Source of the DNA: Natrinema sp. CBA1119
GTDB taxonomy: Archaea > Halobacteriota > Halobacteria > Halobacteriales > Natrialbaceae
Length of the DNA: 64,000 bases
Reading direction: 5' to 3'
Assembly (NCBI RefSeq): GCF_002572525.1
Contig: NZ_PDBS01000001.1
Coordinates: 3,534,001 to 3,598,000 of the forward strand
The position numbers and the translations under genes are program-made. Positions within the stretch are counted from its first letter, which is position 1. Every line of letters begins with the position of its first letter. The notes under the pieces were generated by a model. That model was not told the origin of the DNA. It searched no databases and saw nothing but the letters and a program-made list of their open reading frames with translations. This document shows, piece after piece, positions 35,326-44,269 of this stretch.

Positions 35326-37395
35326 TTAATTTCCCAGCTTCGAGCCCAGTCGGGCGATTTCAACGCGCTTATTTTCGAACGCGAGGAGACAGATAATACC
35401 AACTACTGCAGCGCCCTGAATCACCAATGGACCCCACATTCCGACCCCGGAAAGGGCCAGGTAGAGTCCCCGGTGCGGGAGGGAGATCGTACGCTGTCCA
35501 TTGAATCCGGTCGTTGCGACCGTGAGAGACGCTATACTCACGAAAACGAGGCAGGCAGCGACGATCGTTTCGGGGAACGACCAGTAGAGGAGGCTGTCGT
35601 TCGTCACGAACGCAAACGGAATGACGAATCCGGGTGCACCGATCCGGAGCGCCTGTTTGCTCGAGGTGAGGAAAGACGCATCGGCGATCTTCGATCCGAT
35701 CGCAACTGCGATTGCCACGGGGGGTGTGATCGCCGAAAGCATCGCGAAGTAAAAGACGAACATATGCGCCGTGATTTCTCTCACGCCGAAGCCGACCATC
35801 GCTGGCGCGACGAGAATGACGACCAGAATATAGGCGGCCGGTGTGGGCATTCCCAGCCCGAACATGATGCTGGTAATCGCAGCGATGAGCAGAAGGAATA
35901 CGAAGATGCCACCAGCGAGACCGACCATCTGGGCGCTGATCTTCTGCGTGAGCCCCGTCTGGGTTACCATGCTGAGCACGATTCCGAGAGATGCCAACAC
36001 GCCGACTAACGGGGCTACGTCGACGCCCCCCTGTCTGAAACCGTGTATCGTTTGTTTCGTCGTTTCAGCAGCGACGGATAGCGATAGCCCGTCAGTCATG
36101 AAGTTTCTCACATAGACGGTTCCGATTAATGCGATCGTGGAGTATAGCCCGGCTCCGAGCGGCGTGAGACGCATGACGGCGAGCGTATACGCGAGCACAG
36201 TCAGCGGAACCAGAAAGTGAATACCGGACAGGAGGACACTCTTGTCGAATTTTCCGGTGTTGGGGACCGTCCATCCGTATTTGAGTAACACTAGATGGAC
36301 AGCGATGAAGACGCTGAAGTAGAACAACGCTGCAGGGAGAATTCCAGCCTGAATCACGCGAACGTATGATATGCCGAGCATGTCCGCCATGAGAAACGCT
36401 GCGACTCCCATCACTGGCGGAAGCATCTGTCCACCGGTCGATGCGACGCTCTCGATCGCGGCAGCGAAGTCTTTCCTGATCCCCTGGTCTTTCATCATCG
36501 GGATGGTAAAGCTGCCCGTCGTCGCAGTGTTGGCCGCGGCACTACCCGTGATCGACCCCATCACCATGCTCCCCACGACGGCGATATGGACAACGCCACT
36601 TTTGAGTGATTTCTGGGTTTCCTGTGAGGCGTCGATAATGAAATCCATCAGTCCGTACACCTTTGCGATCCCGGCGAACATAATGAAAATCGCGACCCAC
36701 GTCGAGCCGACAGTGAGGATAAACCCATAGACACCGGATAATCCAATCGCACCGTTACGGCTGATCTGCTCCCATCCAAGGCCGCTGTGACCGAATACTC
36801 CTGGGAGAAGGGGCCCGATCATCGTTGTCGCGTACAATAACGATCCCGCAACGACGGCTGCAATCGCCTTTCCGTACGCGCGATACGTTGCATCTACCGC
36901 GAGAAGGATAATAACGACTCCGATAAGGAGGTCCGTCTGTGACCAGCCCATGATCGGTGCGTCGCTCAACAATCGATCGAAGTTGTGTTCGACGTAGGCG
37001 GTCGCACCCACTGCAACAATCGCGAGCAGGAGACAAACAACTGGGTTGGCTCGAGTAATTACGGGACGAACGTTTCTTCTCCAGATCGTACTACTCCGGT
37101 CAAACCATCGCTGCAGTCGGCTACTGACTACGTCGATTTCATCGGTCAAAACGCGTTTTCCCCCCTTCCCAGAAGGATCGGCTACAGTTTCCCCGCTATC
37201 GTCGATCGCCTCCTCGATCTCTCGCATGTAGAAGAGGAAGAGACCCATCCCGAGGAACAGATTCGAGAACCGAAGTCGACTCATCGGTAACGCGTATGCG
37301 AAGTAGAGTGTGGCTACCGTTAGTGCGACTCCGGATGCAAATATTACGCCTCGGAGGAGCGACAGTGCATGTGCTGATCGGCTGGATACGGACAT
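35326..37395 (-). CDS. TRAP transporter fused permease (system 2)
   Basis: A 689-residue fused DctQM protein, predicted membrane carrier. Signatures are N-T-A-T-T-G-S-F-T-I-P-M-M-K, S-T-G-G-Q-M-L-P-P-V-M-G-V-A-A-F, and F-G-L-G-M-P-T-P-A-A-Y-I-L. It is clearly a paralogue of the permease at 44270 (same signatures and length class) and less close to the one at 19980. Its receptor is encoded 30 nt upstream on the same strand. A 40-residue hydrophilic acidic segment (about 55-90) separates the first helices. Confidence 0.95.
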   Translation of the reverse strand: MSVSSRSAHALSLLRGVIFASGVALTVATLYFAYALPMSRLRFSNLFLGMGLFLFYMREIEEAIDDSGETVADPSGKGGKRVLTDEIDVVSSRLQRWFDRSSTIWRRNVRPVITRANPVVCLLLAIVAVGATAYVEHNFDRLLSDAPIMGWSQTDLLIGVVIILLAVDATYRAYGKAIAAVVAGSLLYATTMIGPLLPGVFGHSGLGWEQISRNGAIGLSGVYGFILTVGSTWVAIFIMFAGIAKVYGLMDFIIDASQETQKSLKSGVVHIAVVGSMVMGSITGSAAANTATTGSFTIPMMKDQGIRKDFAAAIESVASTGGQMLPPVMGVAAFLMADMLGISYVRVIQAGILPAALFYFSVFIAVHLVLLKYGWTVPNTGKFDKSVLLSGIHFLVPLTVLAYTLAVMRLTPLGAGLYSTIALIGTVYVRNFMTDGLSLSVAAETTKQTIHGFRQGGVDVAPLVGVLASLGIVLSMVTQTGLTQKISAQMVGLAGGIFVFLLLIAAITSIMFGLGMPTPAAYILVVILVAPAMVGFGVREITAHMFVFYFAMLSAITPPVAIAVAIGSKIADASFLTSSKQALRIGAPGFVIPFAFVTNDSLLYWSFPETIVAACLVFVSIASLTVATTGFNGQRTISLPHRGLYLALSGVGMWGPLVIQGAAVVGIICLLAFENKRVEIARLGSKLGN

Positions 37396-37425
37396 ATGTG
37401 ATTAGTGTGTAATCGCTTCGCTCAG

Positions 37426-38451
37426 TTATTCGTCGGCTCGACCGCCTTTTGCGAGGTCCCACATGTCGTTCTCCTCGTAGAAATCGGCGGCCGCCGGATG
37501 GAACGGGACGGTTTCATAGGAGTTCTCTACCCAATGGGTTGGATCCTCGTGGAAGGAGAGTATATTATGGTAGTCACTCAGTGATTCTCGGTTCTCGTAC
37601 ATAACACTGAGTGTTTCGTAAATAGCGTCGTACCCCACATCGTTACGAGTAACGAAGTTGAAATTTGCAGTTGGCACCATCAGTTGATCCTCTGGGACAT
37701 TAGCATAGCCCTCAAACTGAGTCATATCCACTTCGACCATCGAAATGAGCGGATCCGATTCCATCTCAGAGACGGCGTTATCCGGCCACTTCAACACACT
37801 GAGGTCGACCGTGCTCTTCTGTTCTTCGACGTACGAACCTTCGATCGCGCCATTCATCAGCGGAACGATACCCACATCGAGCGTCCCTTCCTGGAAGGGG
37901 CCGGCCTGCTGAGTGAATCGCACGCTCGTTGCATCGTAGTCGTCAACGACGTATCCCAGTGCCTTTTCCAACATGTCTCTCGTCCCGGCACCCTCTTCAG
38001 CGGGAGAGACACGACTATCCGATCCGATATCACTGATCGAATCCCAGTCGTGTGGCGTCACGAAAAGGAACGGGGAAGACATCCAGTGGATGACCTCGTT
38101 CAACTCGAAACTCAGGTTATCATAGGGTTCCATCCCCTCCGTTACTCGAACAGCGTCAAAGCTCTGCGTGTACGCGACGTGAGCTTCGTCTCGCTGAAGA
38201 CGACCGATGTTTGCGCCAGTTCCTTTGCTGGGCTTTGCCTCCATTTGCACCTCGTCCGACTCCTCATTGACGAGTGACGCAATGCCCTGAACGGACGCAT
38301 ACGACGAGCTCTCCGACGCCATCGTTGTCCAGATCGTGTTCCCTTCCCCTGTACTCTCGCCACCTAAACAACCGGTGACTCCAAGAACCCCTGCTGCGGC
38401 TGCCGTTTGTAGGAACGATCGACGTGCTAACTTATCACTCATATTCGGCAT
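37426..38451 (-). CDS. TAXI-family TRAP solute-binding lipoprotein (system 2)
   Basis: A 341-residue receptor. The signal has L-A-R-R-S-F-L-Q-T-A (Tat-type twin Arg), a hydrophobic stretch and lipobox V-T-G-C. The mature domain opens with N-T-I-W-T-T-M-A-S-E-S-S-S-Y and has N-I-G-R-L-Q-R-D-E-A-H-V-A-Y, shared almost word for word with the receptor at 46306. ATG 38451 or 38442 both fit. It is transcribed with the permease 30 nt downstream and divergently from an acyl-CoA dehydrogenase gene. Confidence 0.92.
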   Translation of the reverse strand: MPNMSDKLARRSFLQTAAAAGVLGVTGCLGGESTGEGNTIWTTMASESSSYASVQGIASLVNEESDEVQMEAKPSKGTGANIGRLQRDEAHVAYTQSFDAVRVTEGMEPYDNLSFELNEVIHWMSSPFLFVTPHDWDSISDIGSDSRVSPAEEGAGTRDMLEKALGYVVDDYDATSVRFTQQAGPFQEGTLDVGIVPLMNGAIEGSYVEEQKSTVDLSVLKWPDNAVSEMESDPLISMVEVDMTQFEGYANVPEDQLMVPTANFNFVTRNDVGYDAIYETLSVMYENRESLSDYHNILSFHEDPTHWVENSYETVPFHPAAADFYEENDMWDLAKGGRADE

Positions 38452-38864
38452 ACGATAGAAAGATAGTACTGGGTCATAAACATACCGGTTACGTGAGGAA
38501 CGCCTCGAGGGAGCGATCAGGGGAAGATCGCGATCGTGATAGCGAGGTATTTTGCGGGTACCATCGTCTTTTCACGACTATCACTTGGTAGTATTTCACG
38601 GAGCTTTCGACGGGAATATCGACCTGTTATACTCAACTACTGGCCTGATAATACACGCGAATCTCACAGGATATCGAACAAAATAACGAACTTAGGTTGT
38701 TATTCTCACTGCGGCGTGCTATTGAAATACTCGCGAAGGGTAGTCAGCAGTTCCACGACAGCCTCCGTCGACAGTCGGATCTGCGCGGAATACTATAGAG
38801 GGACGATTCCCTCGTCTGACGGGAGAGAAACGGGTTTATATGCAAGCGAAACGGATCGTGCGAC
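38452..38864. other. Divergent promoter region between TRAP receptor and dehydrogenase genes
   Basis: No gene seen. A TTTATAT box at 38835-38841 is centred about 27 nt before the ATG at 38865, indicating a leaderless dehydrogenase mRNA. AT-rich DNA lies at about 38585-38710. Confidence 0.55.
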
Positions 38865-40091
38865 ATGACACAGAAATCGGCTGCGAGCACAGGTGTGTCC
38901 TTCAATCTCGACGAGGAGACAGAGCTTATTCTCCAGAGCCTCGATGAGTTCGTCGAACGGGAGGTCGAGCCGATCGTAAACGAAATCGAGACGGAGCTTA
39001 CGAACCCGCGATTGGGTCACGAAGCGAACGGGAAAATCGTCGACGACGTACTCGAGGCGATCGATCAGATCAGGAAGCAAAGTGCGGAGGCCGGGTTTTA
39101 CGCGATGAACATGCCCGCCGACGCCGGTGGCGACGACGTTTCGGCGGTGACCTGGTATCTGGCGAACAAGCAACTCTCAGCGACGGGCGTCCCCCTCGCC
39201 GAGCACGTACTCGCCGGCCCGTCAGGTCCCAAACCGCTGCTCGCGCAAGCGGACGGCGAACAGCGGGAGAAATACCTCGAGCCGACCATGCGTGCGGAGA
39301 AAACGACCGCTTTCGGCCAAACCGAACCCGGCGTCGGATCCGACTCGCCGAACATGGCTACTCGCGCCGAGAAGGACGGCGATGAGTGGGTGCTCAACGG
39401 CACCAAACAATGGATCACGAACGCGCCGTACGCGGATTTCATCCAGGTGTTTGCACGGACCACGTCGCAGGAGGAAGCCGGCCGCTACGGCGGCATCACC
39501 TGCTTCATCGTCGAGGAGGACGAGTACGAGATCGGTTCGTTCAACAACGCCGTCGGTCGCGAAGGAATGCAAGCAGAGGTCCACTTCAACGACGTCCGCC
39601 TCTCGGAGGACCGAATCCTCGGGGAGGTCGACAACGCGTTCTACGATGCGATGTCGTTCCTCGGACTGGGGCGGGTCGAAATCGGAGCGCGAGCGGTCGG
39701 TAACGCCGAATGGTTACTCGATCGTGCGACCGAATACGCGAACGATCGGGAGGCGTTCGGGAACTCGATCGGTCAGTTTCAGTCGATCGCTCACAAGATC
39801 GCACGCGGTCGAGCGAACGCGTTCGCGGCCGATACGGTCGGCCTTCGATGCGCGTGGTCGCTCGATCAGGGCGACGACGTTATCGCCGAATCGTCGATTC
39901 TCAAGTGGTTCGCGACGAACACGTTCTGGGAGATCGCCGACGACGTCGTCCAGATCCACGGTGCGAACGGCCTTTCCGAGGAGAACGAATTCATGGACCG
40001 CTTGCACTACGCACGGACACAGCGCATCGTCGAAGGAACCGACGAGATTCAGCTCAACACGATTGCGAAACAGTACGGCGTTGATATGTAA
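38865..40091 (+). CDS. Acyl-CoA dehydrogenase family protein (paralogue of 1199-2425)
   Basis: A 408-residue FAD enzyme with T-A-F-G-Q-T-E-P-G-V-G-S-D, Q-W-I-T-N-A and V-E-G-T-D-E-I-Q (Glu394 as likely base). The middle third is nearly identical to the dehydrogenase at 1199-2425, while the N-terminal 110 residues differ more. It starts from a leaderless promoter and is divergent from TRAP system 2, which suggests a common substrate. It may be a short-branched or dicarboxyl-type dehydrogenase, but this cannot be told from sequence alone. Confidence 0.94.
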   Translation: MTQKSAASTGVSFNLDEETELILQSLDEFVEREVEPIVNEIETELTNPRLGHEANGKIVDDVLEAIDQIRKQSAEAGFYAMNMPADAGGDDVSAVTWYLANKQLSATGVPLAEHVLAGPSGPKPLLAQADGEQREKYLEPTMRAEKTTAFGQTEPGVGSDSPNMATRAEKDGDEWVLNGTKQWITNAPYADFIQVFARTTSQEEAGRYGGITCFIVEEDEYEIGSFNNAVGREGMQAEVHFNDVRLSEDRILGEVDNAFYDAMSFLGLGRVEIGARAVGNAEWLLDRATEYANDREAFGNSIGQFQSIAHKIARGRANAFAADTVGLRCAWSLDQGDDVIAESSILKWFATNTFWEIADDVVQIHGANGLSEENEFMDRLHYARTQRIVEGTDEIQLNTIAKQYGVDM

Positions 40092-40226
40092 CTCCAGTAC
40101 GATCCGAATCGTCGAGTCGCTATTCCGTAACGGAGTGCAGTTTCAGAGTACAGGTTCCATTCTTCCACCGAGTCGTCACCCATCGCCGAGCACACGACGA
40201 AGTCAGCGCCGGTCGAGTACCGTGTC

Positions 40227-41393
40227 CTACACGCGTTCGACGATCGTCGCGACGGCCTGACCGAACCCGATGCACATCGTTGATAGCGCAGTGTCTTGGC
40301 CGGTTCGCTCGAGTTCGTGGACGAGTTTCGTAACGAGCGCGCTGCCCGTCGCCCCGAGCGGATGACCGTGGGCGATCGCTCCGCCGTTGACGTTGGTGTC
40401 CTCCCACGAGATCCCCGTTTCGTTGAGCCACGCGGCGACGACCGACGCGAACGCCTCGTTGACCTCGAACAGATCGATATCACCGGGCTCCATGTCCGCC
40501 TTCTCGAGAACTTGCTCGGTCGCGGGAATGGGGCCCGTCAGCATCAGTACCGGATCGACGCCGACGACTTCGGTCTGAACGACGCGAGCCATCGGCTCCC
40601 ACCCGTGTTCGTCGGCGGCCTCCTCGCTCGCTACGAGAAGCGCACTCGCACCGTCGACGATTCCGGAGGAATTCCCCGCGTGGATGACGCCGTCGCCCTC
40701 GTCGCGAAACGCCGACGGCAGATTCGCGAGCGTCTCGAGATCCGTGTCTGGCCGAGGGTGTTCGTCCTCCTCGACGACGATTCCTTCGCCGTCGACTTCG
40801 GTCTCGACGGGGACGAGCTGACTGTCGAACCGTCCCTCGTCCTTCGCTCGCTTCCAGCGGCGGTGTGAATCGACGGCGATTTCGTCTAACTCCCGCCGAT
40901 CGAAATCCCACTTCTCAGCGACTCGTTCCGCGCTTTCGCCCTGATGGACCAGCTCGTCGTAGTGATCGAAGTAGGTGTCAGTCATGTCGGGCTCGGCCGT
41001 CTTTCCGCTCCGGTTACTGGACATCGGGACCCGCGTCATGTGTTCGATGCCGCCGGCGACGACGACGTCGTGAAAGTCGGCGCGGACGTTCGCTGCGGCC
41101 AGATTGAGCGCCTGTTGTCCGGAACCACACATTCGATCCAGTTGGAAGCCCGGAACGGTATCGCCCCACCCGGCGACCATGGGTGCGATACGTCCGATGT
41201 TCGATCCCTGTTCGAACACCGGCTTGACGCAGCCGAACATGACATCCTCTATCGTCGTTGGATCGAAGCCGTTACGCGCTTGCAGCGCTTTCAGCGGGGC
41301 TGCCGCGAGGTCCTGCGGGTGCGTGTCCCGAAACGATCCGTCACGTTTTCCAAACGGTGTCCTGACGGCGTCGACAATCACGGCTTCAGTCAT
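40227..41393 (-). CDS. Acetyl-CoA C-acyltransferase (degradative thiolase)
   Basis: A 388-residue canonical thiolase. The nucleophilic Cys is in D-R-M-C-G-S-G-Q-Q-A, the G-H-P-L-G-A-T-G loop carries the activating His, and the second Cys is in T-M-C-I-G-F-G-Q-A. N-V-N-G-G-A-I-A-H and N-E-A-F-A are also present. It cleaves 3-ketoacyl-CoA with CoA, the last beta-oxidation step. ATG 41393 (MTEAVIVDAVRTPFG) is the standard family start; the GTG at 41414 is unlikely. Unlike the other two thiolase-fold genes in the window it has no DUF35 partner. Confidence 0.95.
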   Translation of the reverse strand: MTEAVIVDAVRTPFGKRDGSFRDTHPQDLAAAPLKALQARNGFDPTTIEDVMFGCVKPVFEQGSNIGRIAPMVAGWGDTVPGFQLDRMCGSGQQALNLAAANVRADFHDVVVAGGIEHMTRVPMSSNRSGKTAEPDMTDTYFDHYDELVHQGESAERVAEKWDFDRRELDEIAVDSHRRWKRAKDEGRFDSQLVPVETEVDGEGIVVEEDEHPRPDTDLETLANLPSAFRDEGDGVIHAGNSSGIVDGASALLVASEEAADEHGWEPMARVVQTEVVGVDPVLMLTGPIPATEQVLEKADMEPGDIDLFEVNEAFASVVAAWLNETGISWEDTNVNGGAIAHGHPLGATGSALVTKLVHELERTGQDTALSTMCIGFGQAVATIVERV

Positions 41394-41475
41394 GGTCGTT
41401 TGTAGTGATAGCACATACCGTAATAGGGATTACGGTGTGACTGATGGATCGACCCGTTCGTCGACCGTCGTACGG

Positions 41476-41685
41476 TTATTCGCTCACAATCTCGTAGTAA
41501 CTCGTGTATTTCACGCAGTCGCAATTGCGAAGTCCGTCTGCGATACGAATCTCCACGGTGCTGCTACCGGGTTCAAGAAGGGACGGGAACGCCTCTTTCG
41601 CTCGCTCGCCGAGTTCGTCGTAATGACACACCCGAGAATCCGACGGAACGTCGTCGATTCGTCGTACAGTGACATTCTCACTCAT
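41476..41685 (-). CDS. Small conserved haloarchaeal-type protein, function unknown
   Basis: A 69-residue acidic protein (ATG 41685; ATG 41700 would add five residues). It is the paralogue of the protein at 3044-3307: both share V-P/I-P-x-D-S-R-x-x-H-Y-D-E-L, a central A-K-x-x-x-P-x-L and a C-terminal V-K-(Y/F)-T-x-Y-Y. Two Cys residues in N-C-D-C-V-K are unique to this copy. No known catalytic motif is seen. It lies alone between a thiolase gene and etfB. Confidence 0.7.
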   Translation of the reverse strand: MSENVTVRRIDDVPSDSRVCHYDELGERAKEAFPSLLEPGSSTVEIRIADGLRNCDCVKYTSYYEIVSE

Positions 41686-41801
41686 GCTATTTAGTAGCAT
41701 CGCCGATCACTTCATTGTTACTCTCACTTCCCACTGCTCGTCCAGATTTAAACCACGCTGCCTGCCGGCGATTCCGACGGGCGGGCCTTCGAGATAAGAA
41801 T

Positions 41802-41810
41802 CTTTTTACG
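41802..41810 (+). promoter_or_regulatory. TATA-like box of the etf operon
   Basis: CTTTTTACG centred about 28 nt before the ATG at 41834. It supports MKILVTVKE as the start over the ATG at 41822. Confidence 0.5.
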
Positions 41811-41833
41811 ATCGAACTCCGATGAATCTCACG

Positions 41834-42625
41834 ATGAAGATTCTCGTTACGGTCAAAGAGGTAGCGACCGTCGAAGACGAGTTCGAAATCGAGGGAACCG
41901 AAATTGCCGACCAGTACCTCGGTGCCGATCTCAATGAGTGGGACGACTACGCGATCGAAGAGGCCGTCCAGCTCCAGGAAGACGGTATCGCCGACGAAGT
42001 CGTCACCGTCACCATCGGTCCGGAAGAGTGCGAACAGACCATCCGACAGGCCCTCGCAAAGGGCGCCGACCGCGCCGTCCGCGTCTGGGATGACTCCCTC
42101 GAGGGCGTCGACCTGCTCGACGTCAACGCCAAGACGGAGATCCTCAGCGCCGTCATCGAAGCGGAAGATCCCGACCTCGTCCTCTCGGGCGTCCAGGCCG
42201 GCGACGACAGCTTCGCCGCGACCGGCGTTTCCGTGGCCGAGAACCTCGGCTTCCAGTGGGGCGCCGTCGTCAACCACCTCGAACACGACCTCGAGGAGGG
42301 CGTCGCCTCCGTGCGACGCGAACTCGAGGGCGGCGTCGAGGAGTTCACCGAACTCGAGCTCCCGGCCGTGTTGACGATCCAGACGGGGATCAACGAGCCT
42401 CGCTACGCCAGTCTCCGCGGTATTCGGCAGGCACAGCGGAAAGAACTCGACGTCAAGGCCCTCGCCGATATCGGCGTCGACGAGAGCACTATCGAATCCG
42501 AACTCGACCTGACGGCCATGTACGAGCCCGAAAGCGAGAGCGACGCGACGTTCTGGGAGGGCAGCGCCGACGAAACGGCGTCTGAGCTGGGAGAACTGCT
42601 CCGCGACAAGGGGGTGGCACAATGA
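41834..42625 (+). CDS. etfB: Electron transfer flavoprotein subunit beta
   Basis: A 263-residue protein with the ETF-beta N-terminus M-K-I-L-V-T-V-K-E-V, L-N-E-W-D-D-Y-A-I-E-E-A-V-Q-L, and the AMP-binding / recognition loop region V-L-S-G-V-Q-A-G-D-D-S. Family signature P-A-V-L-T-I-Q-T-G-I-N-E-P-R-Y-A-S-L is near residue 180-197. It pairs with the alpha subunit, whose ATG overlaps its stop by 4 nt (ATGA). The heterodimer takes electrons from the acyl-CoA dehydrogenases of this window and passes them to an ETF:quinone oxidoreductase, not encoded here. Confidence 0.95.
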   Translation: MKILVTVKEVATVEDEFEIEGTEIADQYLGADLNEWDDYAIEEAVQLQEDGIADEVVTVTIGPEECEQTIRQALAKGADRAVRVWDDSLEGVDLLDVNAKTEILSAVIEAEDPDLVLSGVQAGDDSFAATGVSVAENLGFQWGAVVNHLEHDLEEGVASVRRELEGGVEEFTELELPAVLTIQTGINEPRYASLRGIRQAQRKELDVKALADIGVDESTIESELDLTAMYEPESESDATFWEGSADETASELGELLRDKGVAQ

Positions 42626-43578
42626 CGGACGTCCTCGCGGTCACCGACCACCGCCGCGGCGACCTGCGCGACGTCAGCTACGAGATTATCACCGCCGGGC
42701 GCGAACTCGCCGACGAAACCGGCGGCGACCTCCACCTCGCGGTCATCAGCGGCACCGTCGACGACTTCGCCGACAAACTCAATCGCGACGGCGTCGACGC
42801 TATCCACACCGTCTCCCACGGCGAGGAGTTCAACCACGACGTCTACACGCAGGCGATCACGCAGCTCTACGACGACCTCGCCCCGCAGTACGTCCTGACG
42901 CCCAACAGCGTCAACGGGCTCGACTACGCCCCCGCCGTCGCGAACCAGCTCGATCTCCCCGTCGTCACCGACACGATCGACCTCGAGACTGACGGCGAAA
43001 CGCTCGTCGCCACCCGCGAGATGTACGGTGGGAAGGTCGAGACGACCAACGAACTCGAGGGCGAGGCGGTCGTCACGATCCGAAGTGCCGAATGGCCCCA
43101 GGCCGAAGGCACCGGCGACGCCTCGATCGAGGCCTTCGACGCCGACATCGACGAGGACGCCATCGGCTCGACGGTCAGCGGCTTCGAAGAGGTCGGCGGC
43201 GGCGACGTCGACATCAGCGAGGCCGAACTCCTCGTCTCGATCGGCCGCGGGATCGAAGAAGAGGAGAACCTCGACCTGATCCGTGATCTGGCGGACGCGC
43301 TCGGTGCGACGCTGTCCTCGTCCCGACCGATCGTCGACAACGGCTGGCTGCCCAAGAACCGGCAGGTCGGTCAGTCCGGAAAGGTCGTCACGCCCGACGT
43401 CTACATCGCCATCGGTATCTCCGGCGCAGTCCAGCACGTCGCCGGCATGAAGGGCTCCGATACGATCGTCGCGATCAACACGGACCCCAACGCGCCGATC
43501 ATGGACATCGCCGACTACGCGATCGTCGACGACCTCTTCGATGTCGTCCCTGAACTCATCGACGAGTTCGAAGGCTGA
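42622..43578 (+). CDS. etfA: Electron transfer flavoprotein subunit alpha
   Basis: A 318-residue protein. The C-terminal FAD domain carries the signature [35 protein letters not shown] and [12 protein letters not shown], all intact. It overlaps etfB by 4 nt, so translation is coupled. The last 12 codons are duplicated at 43666-43703. A T-rich terminator follows at about 43606-43611. Confidence 0.96.
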   Translation: MTDVLAVTDHRRGDLRDVSYEIITAGRELADETGGDLHLAVISGTVDDFADKLNRDGVDAIHTVSHGEEFNHDVYTQAITQLYDDLAPQYVLTPNSVNGLDYAPAVANQLDLPVVTDTIDLETDGETLVATREMYGGKVETTNELEGEAVVTIRSAEWPQAEGTGDASIEAFDADIDEDAIGSTVSGFEEVGGGDVDISEAELLVSIGRGIEEEENLDLIRDLADALGATLSSSRPIVDNGWLPKNRQVGQSGKVVTPDVYIAIGISGAVQHVAGMKGSDTIVAINTDPNAPIMDIADYAIVDDLFDVVPELIDEFEG

Positions 43579-43580
43579 GC
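43543..43580 (+). repeat. Direct repeat unit 1 (end of etfA)
   Basis: 38 bp covering the last codons and stop of etfA; repeated at 43666-43703 with one mismatch. Confidence 0.9.
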
Positions 43581-43605
43581 AGGCGTCACGGTCGATTCGA
43601 GTCGA

Positions 43606-43611
43606 TTTTTT
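43606..43611 (+). terminator. T-tract terminator after etfA
   Basis: Six T following the repeat GTCGATTCGAGTCGA, 27 nt after the etfA stop; the usual archaeal oligo-T terminator form. Confidence 0.5.
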
Positions 43612-43619
43612 GCGCGAGT

Positions 43620-43871
43620 GGTCGCGAACAGCGTGAGCGACCCGAACGGAAAAAGGTGGTCGCACGTCGTCCCCGAACTCATCGACGAGTTCGAAGGCTG
43701 AGCGGTCGTCCCGCGAGCGAACGTGGTTCGAGAGAGCGTCGCTCTCTCGTGACTGAGCGAATCGAAGATTCGCGATGTCCGCGAACGCGAAGCGTTCGCT
43801 TGATGACGAAAGACGCGAAGCGTCTTTCGAACGGCAGTGAGCGGTCTTCCTCGTGAACGAAGTGGACGAGG
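43620..43871. repeat. Tandem array of short hairpins with 3-nt loops
   Basis: Six inverted repeats follow each other. They are 43620-43642 (8 of 10 paired, loop AGC), 43729-43749 (9-bp stem, loop GTC), 43757-43773 (7 bp, loop GAA), 43781-43799 (8 bp, GAA), 43807-43829 (10 bp, GAA) and 43849-43871 (8 of 10, GAA). Stems differ in sequence but keep the loop. Two contain GCGAAGC exactly, known as an exceptionally stable DNA mini-hairpin. No gene is seen in 43704-44029. Confidence 0.75.
43666..43703 (+). repeat. Direct repeat unit 2 (copy of the etfA tail)
   Basis: 37 of 38 bases equal to 43543-43580, including the stop codon, with unrelated DNA before it. Confidence 0.9.
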
Positions 43872-44029
43872 GCTCGGAAAAACTCCGTTCATCCGGTGTT
43901 TTTGGTCGCGATTTTTCTCCGAGGGTAAGTAGCGCGGGACCCCGGTTCCACGGACCGTTCGCGCAGCGATACCGTGCGAAGACGAAGCGAACTCGAGTGG
44001 AAAAAGGTCGGACTGAATTCTCGTCGGAC

Positions 44030-44142
44030 TATAGTAGCCACTGAAACGAGTTACATACTGATCGGACAGCTGTCGTTCGATCAGGTGTGCAATGATTTTC
44101 AGTGGCTACTATCGGTTACAGTGACGTTCAGTGGCTACTATA
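44030..44142. mobile_element. MITE-like element copy 3 with an extra terminal repeat
   Basis: 44030-44112 is a complete copy (TATAGTAGCCACTGAAA ... TTTCAGTGGCTACTAT). It is followed within 30 bp by a second right end, GTTCAGTGGCTACTATA at 44126-44142, as left by a nested insertion or partial duplication. Confidence 0.8.
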
Positions 44143-44269
44143 TCGGGACACTGTCGAGTTGGGTGCAGGGCCGCTTACTGGCGGTAGTCGTATGGAATCG
44201 CGTTGCATCCCTGAATCACTCAAAATAGATGATGATTGTGAACACAGCGAACGATCCATAGTCGGGATG

